Shown here: positions 37,017-48,201 of the stretch, piece by piece
Numbering within the stretch: the first letter of the stretch is position 1
Layout: every line of letters begins with the position of its first letter
NCBI GenBank assembly: GCA_036785705.1
Contig: JAWUZG010000015.1
Coordinates: 5,347,001-5,411,000 of the forward strand
Direction: 5' to 3'
From: Acanthornis magna
Taxonomy: Eukaryota > Chordata > Aves > Passeriformes > Acanthizidae
DNA length: 64,000 bases
Position numbers and translations under genes: made by a program
Notes under the pieces: generated by a model
Databases searched by the model: none
What the model was told of the DNA's origin: nothing
Seen by the model: only the letters and a program-made list of their open reading frames with translations

Positions 37017-40000
37017 CAGTAGCCACAGTTTGCTGCCAGCTCATGCTTGCTCCTGATGTCTCTGCAATCTGCCAAAAATGCATTTTCAAATTGAAGGAGC
37101 AATTGTGTCTGAAGGGCTAAAGTGCTTGGGGTCCTCTAACCTGTTGAATAAAGGATGAAGGGAGAGCTCTCTTTTTTGTTAGGTTAGATTTTAATTTAAA
37201 AAGCAGAGATGTCCTGTAAATCCCACTCACTGAGGTGCATATCCAAAGTGTGAAGGATCATTCTGACTCTGGGTGATTCAAGTCCAGCGTTTCACAGGCA
37301 AATTTCTAAACCTGGGCTGCACAAACCTGGGTGGATAAAATGCCTTTTGCCTCAGCCCAAGGAGCAGCACTCTGTCCTCAGGATTTGACTTGTTGTGGCA
37401 AATAGTATTTTCCCCTTTTCTCTGGGAAACCTTATGCTGCCCTTTGGCAGATGACAATCCATGCTGGTTTTCACTACTTCCCATGACATTTCATTCACCT
37501 TTGGGTCAGTTTTAAAGGACAATCATTCTCTTCTTCTCTTTCCATTTGGTTTCCTTGGGGCTGCACTGGCAGCCTGCACCAGGTCCTCTGTCCTGCTCAG
37601 CCTCACAGCCCTGCCCTCTACTGCCCCAGGTTTGGGAGGCATGGCAGGTCCTGTCCCTTACTGCACACTTGGAGAAGGACTGGGAGTGTGGGCACATGTG
37701 TTTGCTCACACAATCCAAGGGTTTGTGTACTCCAGTGCTCTGGAGTGACTAACACAGACAGAATTCCAGCACTTCATCCCACTGCTGCTATCTCACAGTG
37801 ATGCTGGTCCTCAGGGCATAGACAGTGTCATGGAACTGTTTGTGGGAGAGGAAAAAGGACAAACCCAGCACAAATGTCCTGAGGGAGAGATTGAAGTTCA
37901 TTTGCTTCCTCAGACCCATTGCAGGAATTGGCTTTGTGAGATCAGGAAACAAAACCAAGACAAACTCCTGCAGATACTGGAAAAAGCTTTTGTTTTGGTT
38001 CAAACCTGGAACATTGCACAGGATAATTGCAGATAATTATTTCCCTGGCTGCTTTGCTCTGTGGCACTTACAATCCAGGTGTTATTAGTGCAGATAACAA
38101 CAGCATTAAATCACCCTGCTGAAGCAGCTCCTCCTGCCCATCCCTGAGCTGGTCTGTGTCCATCACCAGGCTGGGGCTGGCTGGGGTGGGGGGATGTGTG
38201 TCTGCCCAAAGCTCTCATGGGGGATTTTGTTGTCAAAATGGTGAGGTTTGCTGTGTCAACTGATTAATATTCCCTTTACAGACCTCTTCTGTAATGGTGA
38301 TGTTCAGGATGTGACCGAGGAGTGTATTTAGGAGGCTAACCATCTTGACACATAAAATATTTTCTTCCAGCTTGACTTAAATCTAGATGTTTTCATGGTC
38401 AAAGACATTGATTTTTTAAACAAACATTCCATGTTTTGTTCTTTTAACACATTTCAGCATTTCCTTCTCTGCTGACATCGCCTGGCACCACCATCCTCTG
38501 AACACCTGCAATCACCCACTGACTGAAGCGTCAGGAAGGAGAGATCTTAATTTTCCTGAGGTCCCCAAATGGGAATGGCCATGTCCCTGGGTGCTGGCAG
38601 GACTGTTTTTGGAGAGGAGTGTCTGTGCAGCCCTGGGCCAGGTTAGCAGCACTGTGCCTAGGCTGGGTGCTCAGGCAGTTCAACATCAGCTTCAGGATGT
38701 CCACACAGTCCTCTTGCAGCTCATCCCTCTCATTCAGGCTCTCTGGGCAGCTCCATTTGTCTTGTAGACAGAAAAGAACTCTAAGGCTTTGTGTATATAA
38801 AAAACAATGCTGGAAGAAAGTGATCCTCTTACCCAAATCTGTGAAAAACACCTCTCCACTCCCTGGGGCTTCATAGCCTACAAATATTAAACCCATAAAA
38901 CTTCTGCTGTTAAAGCTGGGGCGCAAAGGCTGCATCCACGTGGTGCCAGTGAATGTGGAAAAGTAGAATTACCGAATTTTGAGAGCAATGGCCTAATTTT
39001 GAATTGCAAGTGCTGGTGGGGATGTGATTCCCATCTCTGCATCCCTGCAGCTCAGCAGGAGCCAGGCAGGAAGGTGCTGGTGGCTCTGCTGAGCAGCCTG
39101 AGGGCTGAAAAATGCCAATAGAGATGGGGTATGAGTCAGTCTGACAGAAGCAGCAGTTATTGCTTGATCAGAAATACAAAGGAGAAAGAAGTTCTGTCAA
39201 AAGCACCTTCACTGTGTTTCAGAGTCACAGCCAAGAAGCAAATTGCTTTGGGGCTTTCTGGGTTAATGCCCTCAGAGATCAAGCAAAAAAGGCAGCTGAA
39301 AAGGAATTAAACATGCAAAATCGACCTGGGTTTGTGCAACGTGAACACAAAAATGTAAAAAAAACCCTGGTGGTTTTCTCCTGATTTCATTGAACAGCCC
39401 CAGAGGGACCAGCTCATGGACCTGGCTTACATCACAGCTGTGCTAACGATGTGGAAGGGAACAGCATTATAAAAGACACTGAAGGCTGAAGGAATGGAAA
39501 ACAATTAAGAGGAAGGCAGTGATGTGGATTTCTGTGGGTGAAACCATTTCAGGCTTGAAGATGAGAATATCTTCAGGCTCTCTGCTCAAGGAACAGGACA
39601 GGCAGCATTTCCCATGGGGAGCAGGTGCCTGATGGACCTGGTGGTGCCAGGCTTAAGGAGCTCCAAACACTTCTTGTAACATCGAGCCTGGGCCAACGCT
39701 GTCACAGGGAAATGATGCTTCCCCATGCTCATATGAGGACAGGGATGGTTTGTTAATTCCATGTTCAGGGAGCACAGTCATCTGTGGCTCATCTCAGGAT
39801 CTTCTCTTCCCTGTCTCACCAGCAGAGTTCCCTCCTGACTTTTGGGTACCTTCCTCTCTGGTTTGTACAATCTCTTTTAAAGATCTGTTGCTGTTAAATC
39901 TGTGATGCACTGTGTCTTGCAAATGCCTTCAGGACACAAAGGAACTGGTGATTTTTCTTCAGCTATTAACTCTAATTTGAGCTTTTAAAGAAAGTGAAGT

Positions 40001-43000
40001 GAGGCCACTTCCACAAACAAGAAAATTATCCCTTCCCCCTTCCCCTCCTGCCTTGGTGCATTCACAGCCTGAGACCTCAAGGAAAGAGCCTCTCACTGAC
40101 CCAAAATCATCAAACAGATGAAAACAGATATTGCAAATGAGGAGCTTGGCCAGGGCCAGCCATTCACAAGCCTCTCATTTCTGAGTATAGCTTATCTGTG
40201 AACTGTCCCGATTAACAATTTGATAGGTGTATCCTTCAGACTCTGCTCCAGGTAGCTCCTGGAAGGGCTGAGTAGCCTGAATAGTAAAGAAAGAAAACCC
40301 AATCTGCAGTAATATGCATGGAAATGATTTGATAAGTGAATGAACCAAACCACTGGTGATTTATCCAGCTCTGCAGAGAATACCAGCATGGGAAAAGATA
40401 CTCTGTGGGGGTCTTGGGGTGCCACTTCCTCTAACTCTTAAACCCCTACAGCTGCAGGCATTTGGTTTGAGTGAGGCCAAGCATGCATGGGACACAGTGT
40501 ATTTTACAAAGCCTGTGAAAACAACCCTTGTCACCCCCTGTACCAGGGGATTCCCCATCCTGTGTCACCAGCAGTGCTGCTCTGGGCTGGCTGTGGGAGC
40601 CTGGAAGTGCCATGGGAGAATCAGCCCAAAGTGTCCCTTCCCCTCCCACTGAGCCCAACATCCATGGATGGCATCACTTGCACGCCTGTGGCCCCTGCAG
40701 GGCTTGGGCATCAGGCCAGGGTTCACAACTCTTGCTGTCACCAAGAAACTCTGCCACCTGCTCCAGTGTGCCCAGTCCTCCAGGAATTCTGCCCGGATGA
40801 GCAAAAAAAGAGAAAAGCAGGTGCAAGCACTGCACTGGCTTTCAGGTCAGCACAAAGAAATGGAAGCACTGGGAGTCGCAGTCTTTCCTGAATCTTGATG
40901 TCTGTAAGAGGAAACTGTGGTTTGGGCAACCAAAGCTGAGCCTTTGCCAGAACCAGCAAGGCTTGGAGCCGTGCTGTGAAAAATGACACGTCTTCTGATG
41001 AGCCTTTTGGGCATTGTCTGTGACACATCCTACCTAAATCCCCATCCCAGTGCTCATCCCGAGGACAGCATGCAGAACATGTGCCTGGAGCTGGGACAGT
41101 GATAGGCAGCTCCCAGAACAGTGATCAAGGTGGATGCAGTGCTCGAGGGGCATCCTGGGGGTATAATAGCCACGATAATGCTAAGGGGAGACAAAAGCTC
41201 TTCATGTATATTATGCAAGAATAAAAGTCTGGCAGAACAATTAGACAGTAATTACAAGTTATTTAATATTCTGTGACATCTAAATGTCAACACCATAAAG
41301 CACTTGGTACAGCACACACTGCACACCTGATTGGCACAGCCCCAGGAGAGCTTGGCAGCCTCCAGCTCTGCTGCTGCTCCCCTTCCATGCAGGCAGAGCC
41401 ATGACATGCACCAGGGAGGACACATGAGCCCACACTCACTTGGGATCCAGGTCTGGGGCTCATACCATGACTGGATGTTATACCAAGCAGGTGTGACAAA
41501 ATGGGGGTGACGAGATGCTCCAAATTCTCAGTCAGCACCAATGCAAACACCCAGGAACCAGAGGAACTGGTGTCTGTAAAGCTCTTTGTCACTGAACTCC
41601 ATCACTGCACCCTACACAGCTGTCTAGGGCATGAAAGGACAGAAAAAACCTGAGTAAAGCTGACGTCTCTGGTCCCGCTCTTGCAGATGTTTCCCCCCAA
41701 AATATGTTTTTGATCCATCTGTCTCCGCTCCTCAGAGCTGGTCTGGTTAGTCCGAAAGAACAGTTGGTAAAATTGCAGCAGCTCTTGCTGCTCAGGAGCC
41801 TCCACCCAATTTGTGGTTTCAAATCCTTTTTCAGTCTTTCCTGTGTGCAGTGCTCATTGCAGTGTCCAGACAGAGGGCAAATCACTCCCTGCTCTTAGAG
41901 GAATGTGTTCTAATGCCAGAGAAATCTCCTTCCTTCCATCAGCCCTGTCAGGAGCACCATACTCACCTCCCACAGAGCCCAGGACCACACATGCATCATC
42001 AGCTGCTCCTGAGAGAGCGAAACTCGCATGGTTTTAGGCATCTATTTTTAGGAAAGGTCTACATGGGACCAAAGTTCCTCCCTCCCTCACTGTGGCTGTG
42101 AACCTGGCATTGCTGATGCCCTGGCAGGGCAGAACACAACACATTGGGCACATGGAATAATTTCTTCCCTCTCCTGGTAAAAGGAAAAGGTGATTCATCC
42201 CATCCCAGCTACGGCCTCGGCTCGACCTGCTCCTTCCTATAATTCACAGAGTTCCCACTTTCTTGTCTGAACAACATAATTCCTAATGCAAAAGAGGAAG
42301 CTTTCAGCCTTTCAATTTGGCTGTTTCAGTTTCTCAACCTACTTCAAAGGAAAACCTCCCATCCAAGCTATAGATCACCCCTGACTAGTCAGACTGCTGG
42401 ACTTTTTATTTTAAATCTCTTGAGAAATAAATTCTCAGAAGTGTCCTTTCTCCCTTCTCAGATATGAAAGCATCTCTCCAGCTATTTCCAGGTAGGATGA
42501 GGAATTACCAAAGGTTCGACTGGAATAGCATATAGGCAAGAAATGCATGGAAACCTGGAACTTTTTTCACATTATGTTTGTGTGTTGAAAACATCTCTTC
42601 TGGCGATTTAATTTCCTCAATTGCTCATCAGCAAAGAAATAGAGAACTGCTCCTGCCCCAGTCCTTGGCAAGGGCTGTGGAGGGATGGAGGTGAGCTGAC
42701 CCTCTTTCCTCAGCGTCTCCTCAACATGTCATTTTTATCCTGTGGACTCCTGGAGTTCCTTGCCAAAGTCATGCAGCTCAAGGCTTCTCTGAGTACCTGA
42801 GGAGTGAAAATCGGTGATGTGCTCAGAGTTCTGGAAATCAGGACTGAGAAAGGTACCTGGAGGATTGCCTTTTGTATCCACATTCCAGCATTTAGCAGTC
42901 TTATGGGATAACCAGTGCTGCTTCTACCTCATTTCCACTGTTTGTGTTGCAGGCTGAAGGTCTGTTACAACTAATTTGGAAATTTTCTATTGCAAAATGT

Positions 43001-43191
43001 GAGGTATTGAGCTCAGAGTGAAACCTTGACACAGTCTGCATCTGAAAGAGCCAGGACTTGGGAAACTCTCACTATGAATTGCATGCACAATGCTGTGAAC
43101 AAGGTTTTTTGCTTTTATTTTTGTCCATGAATATTTCCTTTTCTAAAATTTGGTGCATGGAAGTGTTGCTTCTCCATTGCAATCACAGTGT

Positions 43192-43275
43192 AAATACCAT
43201 ATATAGGGTAAATGCAATAAAAATTGAATCAGCAAGTATTATAGATAGGATAAATGCAGTAAAAATGGAGTTTGC
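43192..43275 (+). repeat. Imperfect 42-bp tandem duplication (two copies)
   Basis: The core TAAATGCAATAAAAATTGA at 43209 recurs as TAAATGCAGTAAAAATGGA at 43251, with matching ATATAG/ATAGATAG sequence before each. AT-rich and not part of any recognised gene. Confidence 0.65.
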
Positions 43276-45302
43276 TTAAAAATCAGGAAATATTTCTGGA
43301 GAGAGGTTTTTGTTTGCTTGTCTGTGTGCTCTGGTAGATGCAGATTTGTGACTATGAATGAGATCTTTCCTAGAGACTGTCTGAGCTGGATTATTTACAC
43401 TAGCACCTCAGTATATTAAGGCCATCCATTCTTGCCTGTCAGCTATCCATGAGCAGGAACTTTGCATGTATTTTACCTATGAAATATCCACTAAAATACA
43501 CCACAAAACTCCAAGGGAATCAGGCGCTTCAGGGTAGAACTTTTCCTATATGTATCATTCTGTCCCCTGTGTTTATTGCACTGCTGGAGAAAAAGCAATC
43601 CATGGGCCTTTCTCTCTTGTGGTTAACACTTTTCTCTAGATAATTAAGAAGCCTCAAACCTCAACAAGTGCAAAGAAGAAACCAGGCAAACAGACCTGGC
43701 CCACGCTTGTGTGTCCTGCCAGGCAGACAGCTCCACATATGGGGGTAACTCTTAGGGAAAATGACAGCTGTGGATAAAGATCCACGGCCACATCTGCACT
43801 GGTGGCAGCTGAAGCAGATTTGAGTGAGGGACAAGCCCTGGCAGCAGGGTCAGGCATCACAAAGCTGGGAGCTGGCACTGGCACTAATGACAGCAGTGAG
43901 GAGCTTTGGTGCCCATCACCAAACACTCCCCAGCCCCCTTGGAGCCCCCCAGCTCTGCCTCTGCCTCACTGCACACAAACCTCTGACCCTGAACCTTCAA
44001 CTTCACGAATATCCACACCCAGCTGTGGTGAAAGGCTTCCCTGCAGAATGCACCCAGGAACAGCAAAGTTGTGAATAAGTAGGAGCAGCTCTGACCAGCA
44101 GGGATTTTCCCTGTGGAGGAGGTGGACACTCAGGACCCACCCTGTGGGCTCCAGACCCAGCACCGGCAGCTGGTGGGTGACAGTGACACAGGACAAAGCC
44201 TTGCTCCCCATCTCCTCCCGCCTGTGGAATGGGAGAGATGCACTGAGTGAAAAAAAAAAGGCAACAAGAGCCACAATGAGCAGGAGCGAGGGTGTGAGTA
44301 CAGGGGGGCTCTGGGGGATAAAAATCCCTTAGCAAATAACGAGGCCTGTACATTAGTCCTAGTTAATAAAAACTGCATGAATAAATTAACGTTGCCTGCT
44401 GCTTAATCTGCTCAGCATTTCCCTGGTGCACCATCAAGCAAACCCCAGCGTGCAGCTCACCCCTCCAGTGGGCAATACAGCTCTGCAATGGCAGTGTGTT
44501 CTGTGTCGTCACACCTTTGTCTGGCTGAGGAACAATGCCCCTCAGGAGAGCAGAGCCATTTCCAGCAGCTCTGCCTCCTGCCAGCTCTCCTGCCTGGGGA
44601 AAAGCGTGACAGCCCAGTTTGGCACCAGGGACAGCATGGCTGATGTCAGAAAGATGAGTCTGACTGAGGAAAAACTCCTTTTCAAGTTGTTCTTGTTGGA
44701 AGGCAATATGCGGCTTGGTTTGCTGGCTGAAGGGATTCTCTCTTCTCCTCCCAGCTGCTTGAACTCCTGGCTCCAGATAATTTTGGCTACTCAGTGCAAA
44801 TCTTTTTGCTTTCACCCAAACAGAAAAACACAGGGCGTTTTCTACAGAAACACCATCACAAAGCCCCCAGTTGCGTAAAGGTGCTTGAATTAATCATCAG
44901 AACAGCAGGGAATTAAGAAACCTGGGGAGATGAGTTCACCAGGGTTTTGATAGACAAATGCTTTAAAAAGTATAATCCAGACCTACTTGTTTCAAGTATC
45001 TCAGAAGATGAGAAAACTCAGTGCATCTGGCAGCAGCTACCACTTAATTTCTATCATTTAATCTCATTGACGTGCATTATGTCAAATAATTACCTTAATG
45101 AAGACATTAATGGAAGAAGGGAGGAAAATAATAGAGATGCTTCGAAGAAATGAAGCTGTGAGTGAAGTTGCTTAATGTTTAAGCTTGCAGGGATTTATAT
45201 CCCCCTCCTCTGGCTCCTGCCCTTACAGGGGTGTCCAATCTGCCTCTCTGTCAAAAATAACACATTTCAGATGCTGCCCAAGTGATGGATTTATTCATTT
45301 GG

Positions 45303-45605
45303 ACAGAATAACATAGTTTCTGAGTTTGAAACAACCCAACATTTAAAACCATTAGGTCCAACCATTAACATAGCACTGCCAAGGCCACCACTAAACCATG
45401 TCCCCGAGTGCCACATCTGCATGTCTTTTAAATCCCTCCAGGATGGTGACCTTACCACTGCCCTGGCAGCCTGTGCCAGTGCTTGATAAACCTTGAAATT
45501 TTTCCTAATATCCAATCTAAACCTCTCCTGACACAACTTAAGGCTGTTTCTTCTCATCCTATCACTTCTTACTTGGGAAAAGAGATTGAAACCCAAATTG
45601 ACCTT
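45303..45605 (-). mobile_element. CR1 LINE, 5'-truncated 3' end (about 300 bp)
   Basis: Read on the minus strand it follows the CR1 3' region: the motif CAAGTAA(G/C)..GATAGGA..GAGAAGAA, then GGTTTAGATTGGATATTAGG AAAAATTTC, GCACTGGCACAGGCTGCCAG, CACCATCCTGGAGGGATTTA, and the closing GTGGCCTTGGCAGTGCTATG with TTAATGGTTGGACC. The final ATTCTATGA tail is degraded. It ends about 40 bp short of two AATAAA motifs at 45646-45662 that may serve OCSTAMP. The clearest transposon in the window. Confidence 0.9.
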
Positions 45606-45645
45606 AATTGACTATTCTCATCCTTTTCTGAGGTCCTTCAGCTAT

Positions 45646-45662
45646 TTTATTTATATTTTATT
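45646..45662 (-). terminator. OCSTAMP: Candidate OCSTAMP poly(A) signals (two AATAAA)
   Basis: Two overlapping-range AATAAA hexamers on the minus strand at 45646-45651 and 45657-45662, the first canonical ones downstream of the OCSTAMP stop (3' UTR about 0.7 kb). An ATTAAA at 46233-46238 is closer but runs into the A tract of the foldback. Confidence 0.4.
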
Positions 45663-46118
45663 TTGAGCAGCCATTTTGAAGAGATTTTGTGAAGTCCTCA
45701 TGTGCTGATTTCCACCTCCACCCATGCCCAGGATGTGCCTCTCATGGTCATATTGGTCTTGAATTTACTTCAGCAGGCTGAAATGAGACTTCGTTTGGTG
45801 AGCAAACTACTAAACTCATCCGGTCTACCCAGGTTTCTGTGCATGAAACCTGAAAGAAAACCACACTAAAAATTAAATTAATTAAGTCAAATGAGTTTCC
45901 CTTCTTGCTGCCTGAAGGTATAACTTGAGAAAGAAAGGAAGTGTGTACTTCTTCCAGCATGGATGTGGTAGAGAAGGTAAACGAGCTCCTCCCTGACCCC
46001 AGCTCCCACAAATTTCCTGGTTAGCCTTGCTTAATGCTGCAGAAATGCTCCAAGTCATATGAGCCATCTCCCACCATTACTGCAACAGCTGACTCCAGGC
46101 ATTCTAGATATTAAAAAA

Positions 46119-46120
<2 letters not shown>

Positions 46121-46164
<44 letters not shown>

Positions 46165-46235
46165 AATTTAGCCCATTTTTCTCAAATTAATGCAAAAAGG
46201 TGATATTTCAACCTCTTTTTTTTTTTTTTTTTTTT
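46121..46235. repeat. A-tract / T-tract foldback (24-bp perfect stem)
   Basis: 39 consecutive A at 46121-46159 followed by GAGG, and CCTC followed by 20 T at 46212-46235. A20GAGG at 46140-46163 pairs perfectly with CCTCT20, giving a 24-bp stem and a 48-nt loop. It lies 117 bp downstream of the OCSTAMP stop, inside its probable 3' UTR. A 10-bp direct repeat, CTGACTCCAG, brackets it at 46089-46098 and 46249-46258. Homopolymer length may be unreliable in the assembly. Confidence 0.85.
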
Positions 46236-46351
46236 AATGTTTTTTCTCCTGACTCCAGACACTTCTCTAGCTCCAGAAAATAAAATGTGTGATGCTGTGG
46301 CAAAAGCCTGTGCTCTGGTGTCAGACATCCCCCCGATTTCCAACAGCACCC

Positions 46352-46693
46352 TTAGCTCTTCACACAGTTCTGCTGCTTCCTGTGCCTCCTGGACAGTTTC
46401 TTGTAGAGGTAAAGCACTCGCTTCTCCTCCCAGCTCTGGAAGAAGGAGGCTGCGATTTTCCGGCACAGGCGGCGTGCGTAGGTTTCCAGGAACACGGTGG
46501 CGTAGAGGATGCAGAAGAGCAGCCCCACCACGAGCAGCACAGAGGGGTTGGGAGGCGTGGGGGGGCTGATTTTGCAGTGGGCAGAGCTGAAGATCAGGTG
46601 GTGGTGGTAGGTCCTGTTGAAGTCCCCAAGTAGTAATTCCTCAGAAGGGCGCCCGAAAACTTTGAATAGAAAGGGCATGATCCCTATTTCAAC
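46352..46693 (-). CDS. OCSTAMP: OCSTAMP last coding exon
   Basis: 342 nt including TAA at 46352-46354. Acceptor TTATTTCAG before GTT GAA ATA GGG. Encodes VEIGIMPFLFKVFGRPSEEL through the last TM (SVLLVVGLLFCILYATVF) and the ETYARRLCRKIAASFFQSW block of the DC-STAMP-like domain, ending KQQNCVKS. Confidence 0.93.
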   Translation of the reverse strand, partial: VEIGIMPFLFKVFGRPSEELLLGDFNRTYHHHLIFSSAHCKISPPTPPNPSVLLVVGLLFCILYATVFLETYARRLCRKIAASFFQSWEEKRVLYLYKKLSRRHRKQQNCVKS

Positions 46694-48201
46694 CTGAAAT
46701 AAGGAGAGTTAAAAGGTAAATGGGGTATGAAGGAACAAAAATCAACTGATTACTACAGAAACATCAGCCTGGGGATGCCGAATCACTGTTAGAGCACCAA
46801 GAGAAGGACTTTGAAGTGTGTGGTCACTTCAGGCTGAGTAACAGTGTGATGTGTAGGCACTGAGTACTGGGCATGGTGGGCTCCAGTCCTATCTGTCATC
46901 TTCATCCACTGTCACAGAGATCATAACAGGCATTCACTGTGTGAGATTTGTGGTGAAAGACATCATCCAGACTGCAGTATTAGAGGCTTTTCCTAAGCCC
47001 TGAGTGTTTTCCTGTAAATCCATCACAAGCAGGTATCTGCACTAAGGATCCTGGGGCTGGGGAGGGAAGTCAGGATTGTGTAAACAAGGGTACAAAGACT
47101 GCAATCCCCACCACCCCCTCTTATGAAGTGACACAGGGGAGGACAGGACACCCCAGCACTCACCTTGTATTTGATGTCGAGAGTGATGGGCACTGCAGAG
47201 AACTGAGCTGCCTTTCTCACCGCCGTGTCTGACACGCTGAACGCAAAGTGGTCCATGGCCACCACCACCAGCATCAGCATCAGGGCCACGGTGACCAGCA
47301 TGGCCTGCACGAGGCACAGCACTGCTTCTTCCCCGGACAGCTTCAAGCCTGTTGGCCGGATGAGTTTTTTGGATGAGCCCACCAGCAGATGAGCTGCTTT
47401 TTTGTCCGTGGCTAAACGCTCCAACTTCTTGGTGATGTAAAAATTGTCAAAGCGGAGGTTGGTGAGATAATTTTTCAAATACCAGGCGGACTCAAAACAG
47501 AGATAGAGCATGAAGAAACCAGCAACCAGTCTGTTGGCCACTCGCATAGAGTCTTTGACCAGAACCTCAACAGACAAGAATTCTCTGCTAATTTTCTCAC
47601 CAGCAAGGTGCATTTTTTGGTAAATTAAGGAGCTGTTGTGAAGCAACGAAAACCGAAAATGCCCATTCATAGGCTTGTAAAGGGAATGAATGGTTTCTTG
47701 GACTGCATCCCCAAACTCCCAGGAAACTTTCTCTAGCAGGGCAGTTGAGTTCAGAAGACTGTCAGAGGAATTCTTGCAGATGCACTCAATAACCTGCAGT
47801 ATGGTTTTGATGTTGCCTATGATGTTGGGCGTTACGTTCACCACCGCGATCATGATGCAGGTGGAGAAGAGAAGCTTGCGGCCCTGTTTGGTACCCAACG
47901 TAGGCATGATCATGCTGAAGACACAGCGGGCAGGATGCACCAGGAGAAGAGTCAGGAGAAGGAGCAGACTGAAGGAGATGGCCACTGCAACGGAGAGGTG
48001 CCAGGAGTACTCCAGGGAGGCGAACATCCAATTGTAAAAGAGCCCTCCTATCACGACGGTAATGCAGGAGCACTGCAGGAACAAGGTGCACAGCTCTCTG
48101 CCGTCTGCTGGGACGGGTTTGGAGTAAATCCACCATAGCTCTGCCACAGTTCTGTGCACCCTTGGGAACAGAACGTCTTCACAGTAGACACGGGCTCTCA
48201 T
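46352..48201 (-). CDS. OCSTAMP: Osteoclast stimulatory transmembrane protein
   Basis: Multi-pass plasma-membrane protein of the DC-STAMP-like family, required with DC-STAMP for fusion of osteoclast precursors and macrophage giant-cell formation. Two coding exons (47164-48201 and 46352-46693) join in phase 0 for 459 residues. Landmarks shared with mammalian OCSTAMP: YSKPVPA near the N-terminus, HPARCVFSMIMPTLGTKQGR after TM2, ESAWYLKNYLTNLRFDNFYI after a central TM, VPITLDIKYK at the exon junction, and LETYARRLCRKIAASFF before a basic helix. I count six strongly hydrophobic segments. Sequons NVT, NSS, NST and NRT are present. The reading frame stops shortly after SRRHRKQQ, where mammalian OCSTAMP, as I recall it, has a further tail of around 80-90 residues. 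The start Met is the first in the exon and is preceded by a splice-acceptor-like TTTTCCAG|G, so a 5' non-coding exon upstream is likely. Confidence 0.93.
46694..47163 (-). other. OCSTAMP: OCSTAMP intron
   Basis: 470 bp, donor GTGAGT at 47163 and acceptor CAG at 46696-46694 on the minus strand. Nothing else recognised. Confidence 0.9.
47164..48201 (-). CDS. OCSTAMP: OCSTAMP main coding exon
   Basis: 346 codons from MRARVYCEDVLF to VPITLDIKYK, donor AAG|GTGAGT. Contains about five hydrophobic segments, including CSCITVVIGGLFYNWMF, VAVAISFSLLLLLTLLLV, LFSTCIMIAVVNV, RLVAGFFMLYLCF and VQAMLVTVALMLMLVVVAM. The exon probably begins at 48202, one base before the ATG, after an AG acceptor at 48204-48203. 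Confidence 0.92.

Larger units (their letters stand above)
36621..45302. other. Intergenic region TRHR3-OCSTAMP
   Basis: About 8.7 kb. No exon with family similarity on either strand. The longest frames (44426-44878 plus, 44363-44815 minus, 38531-38935 minus) overlap oppositely oriented frames or lack recognisable domains or splice context. It contains a 31-bp-period partial duplication at 36970-37016 and a 42-bp tandem duplication at 43192-43275. Otherwise I see nothing. Confidence 0.75.

Noticed and set aside
38531..38935. 134-codon minus-strand frame in the TRHR3-OCSTAMP interval
   Set aside because: No recognisable domain or motif, no convincing splice sites, and ordinary composition; consistent with chance.
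42045..42055. MEF2-like CTATTTTTAG site
   Set aside because: A 10-bp motif is expected by chance several times in 64 kb, and it is not near a muscle gene promoter.
44363..44878. Paired 150-codon frames on opposite strands
   Set aside because: They overlap almost completely and neither shows a known motif; chance open frames are the simplest reading.
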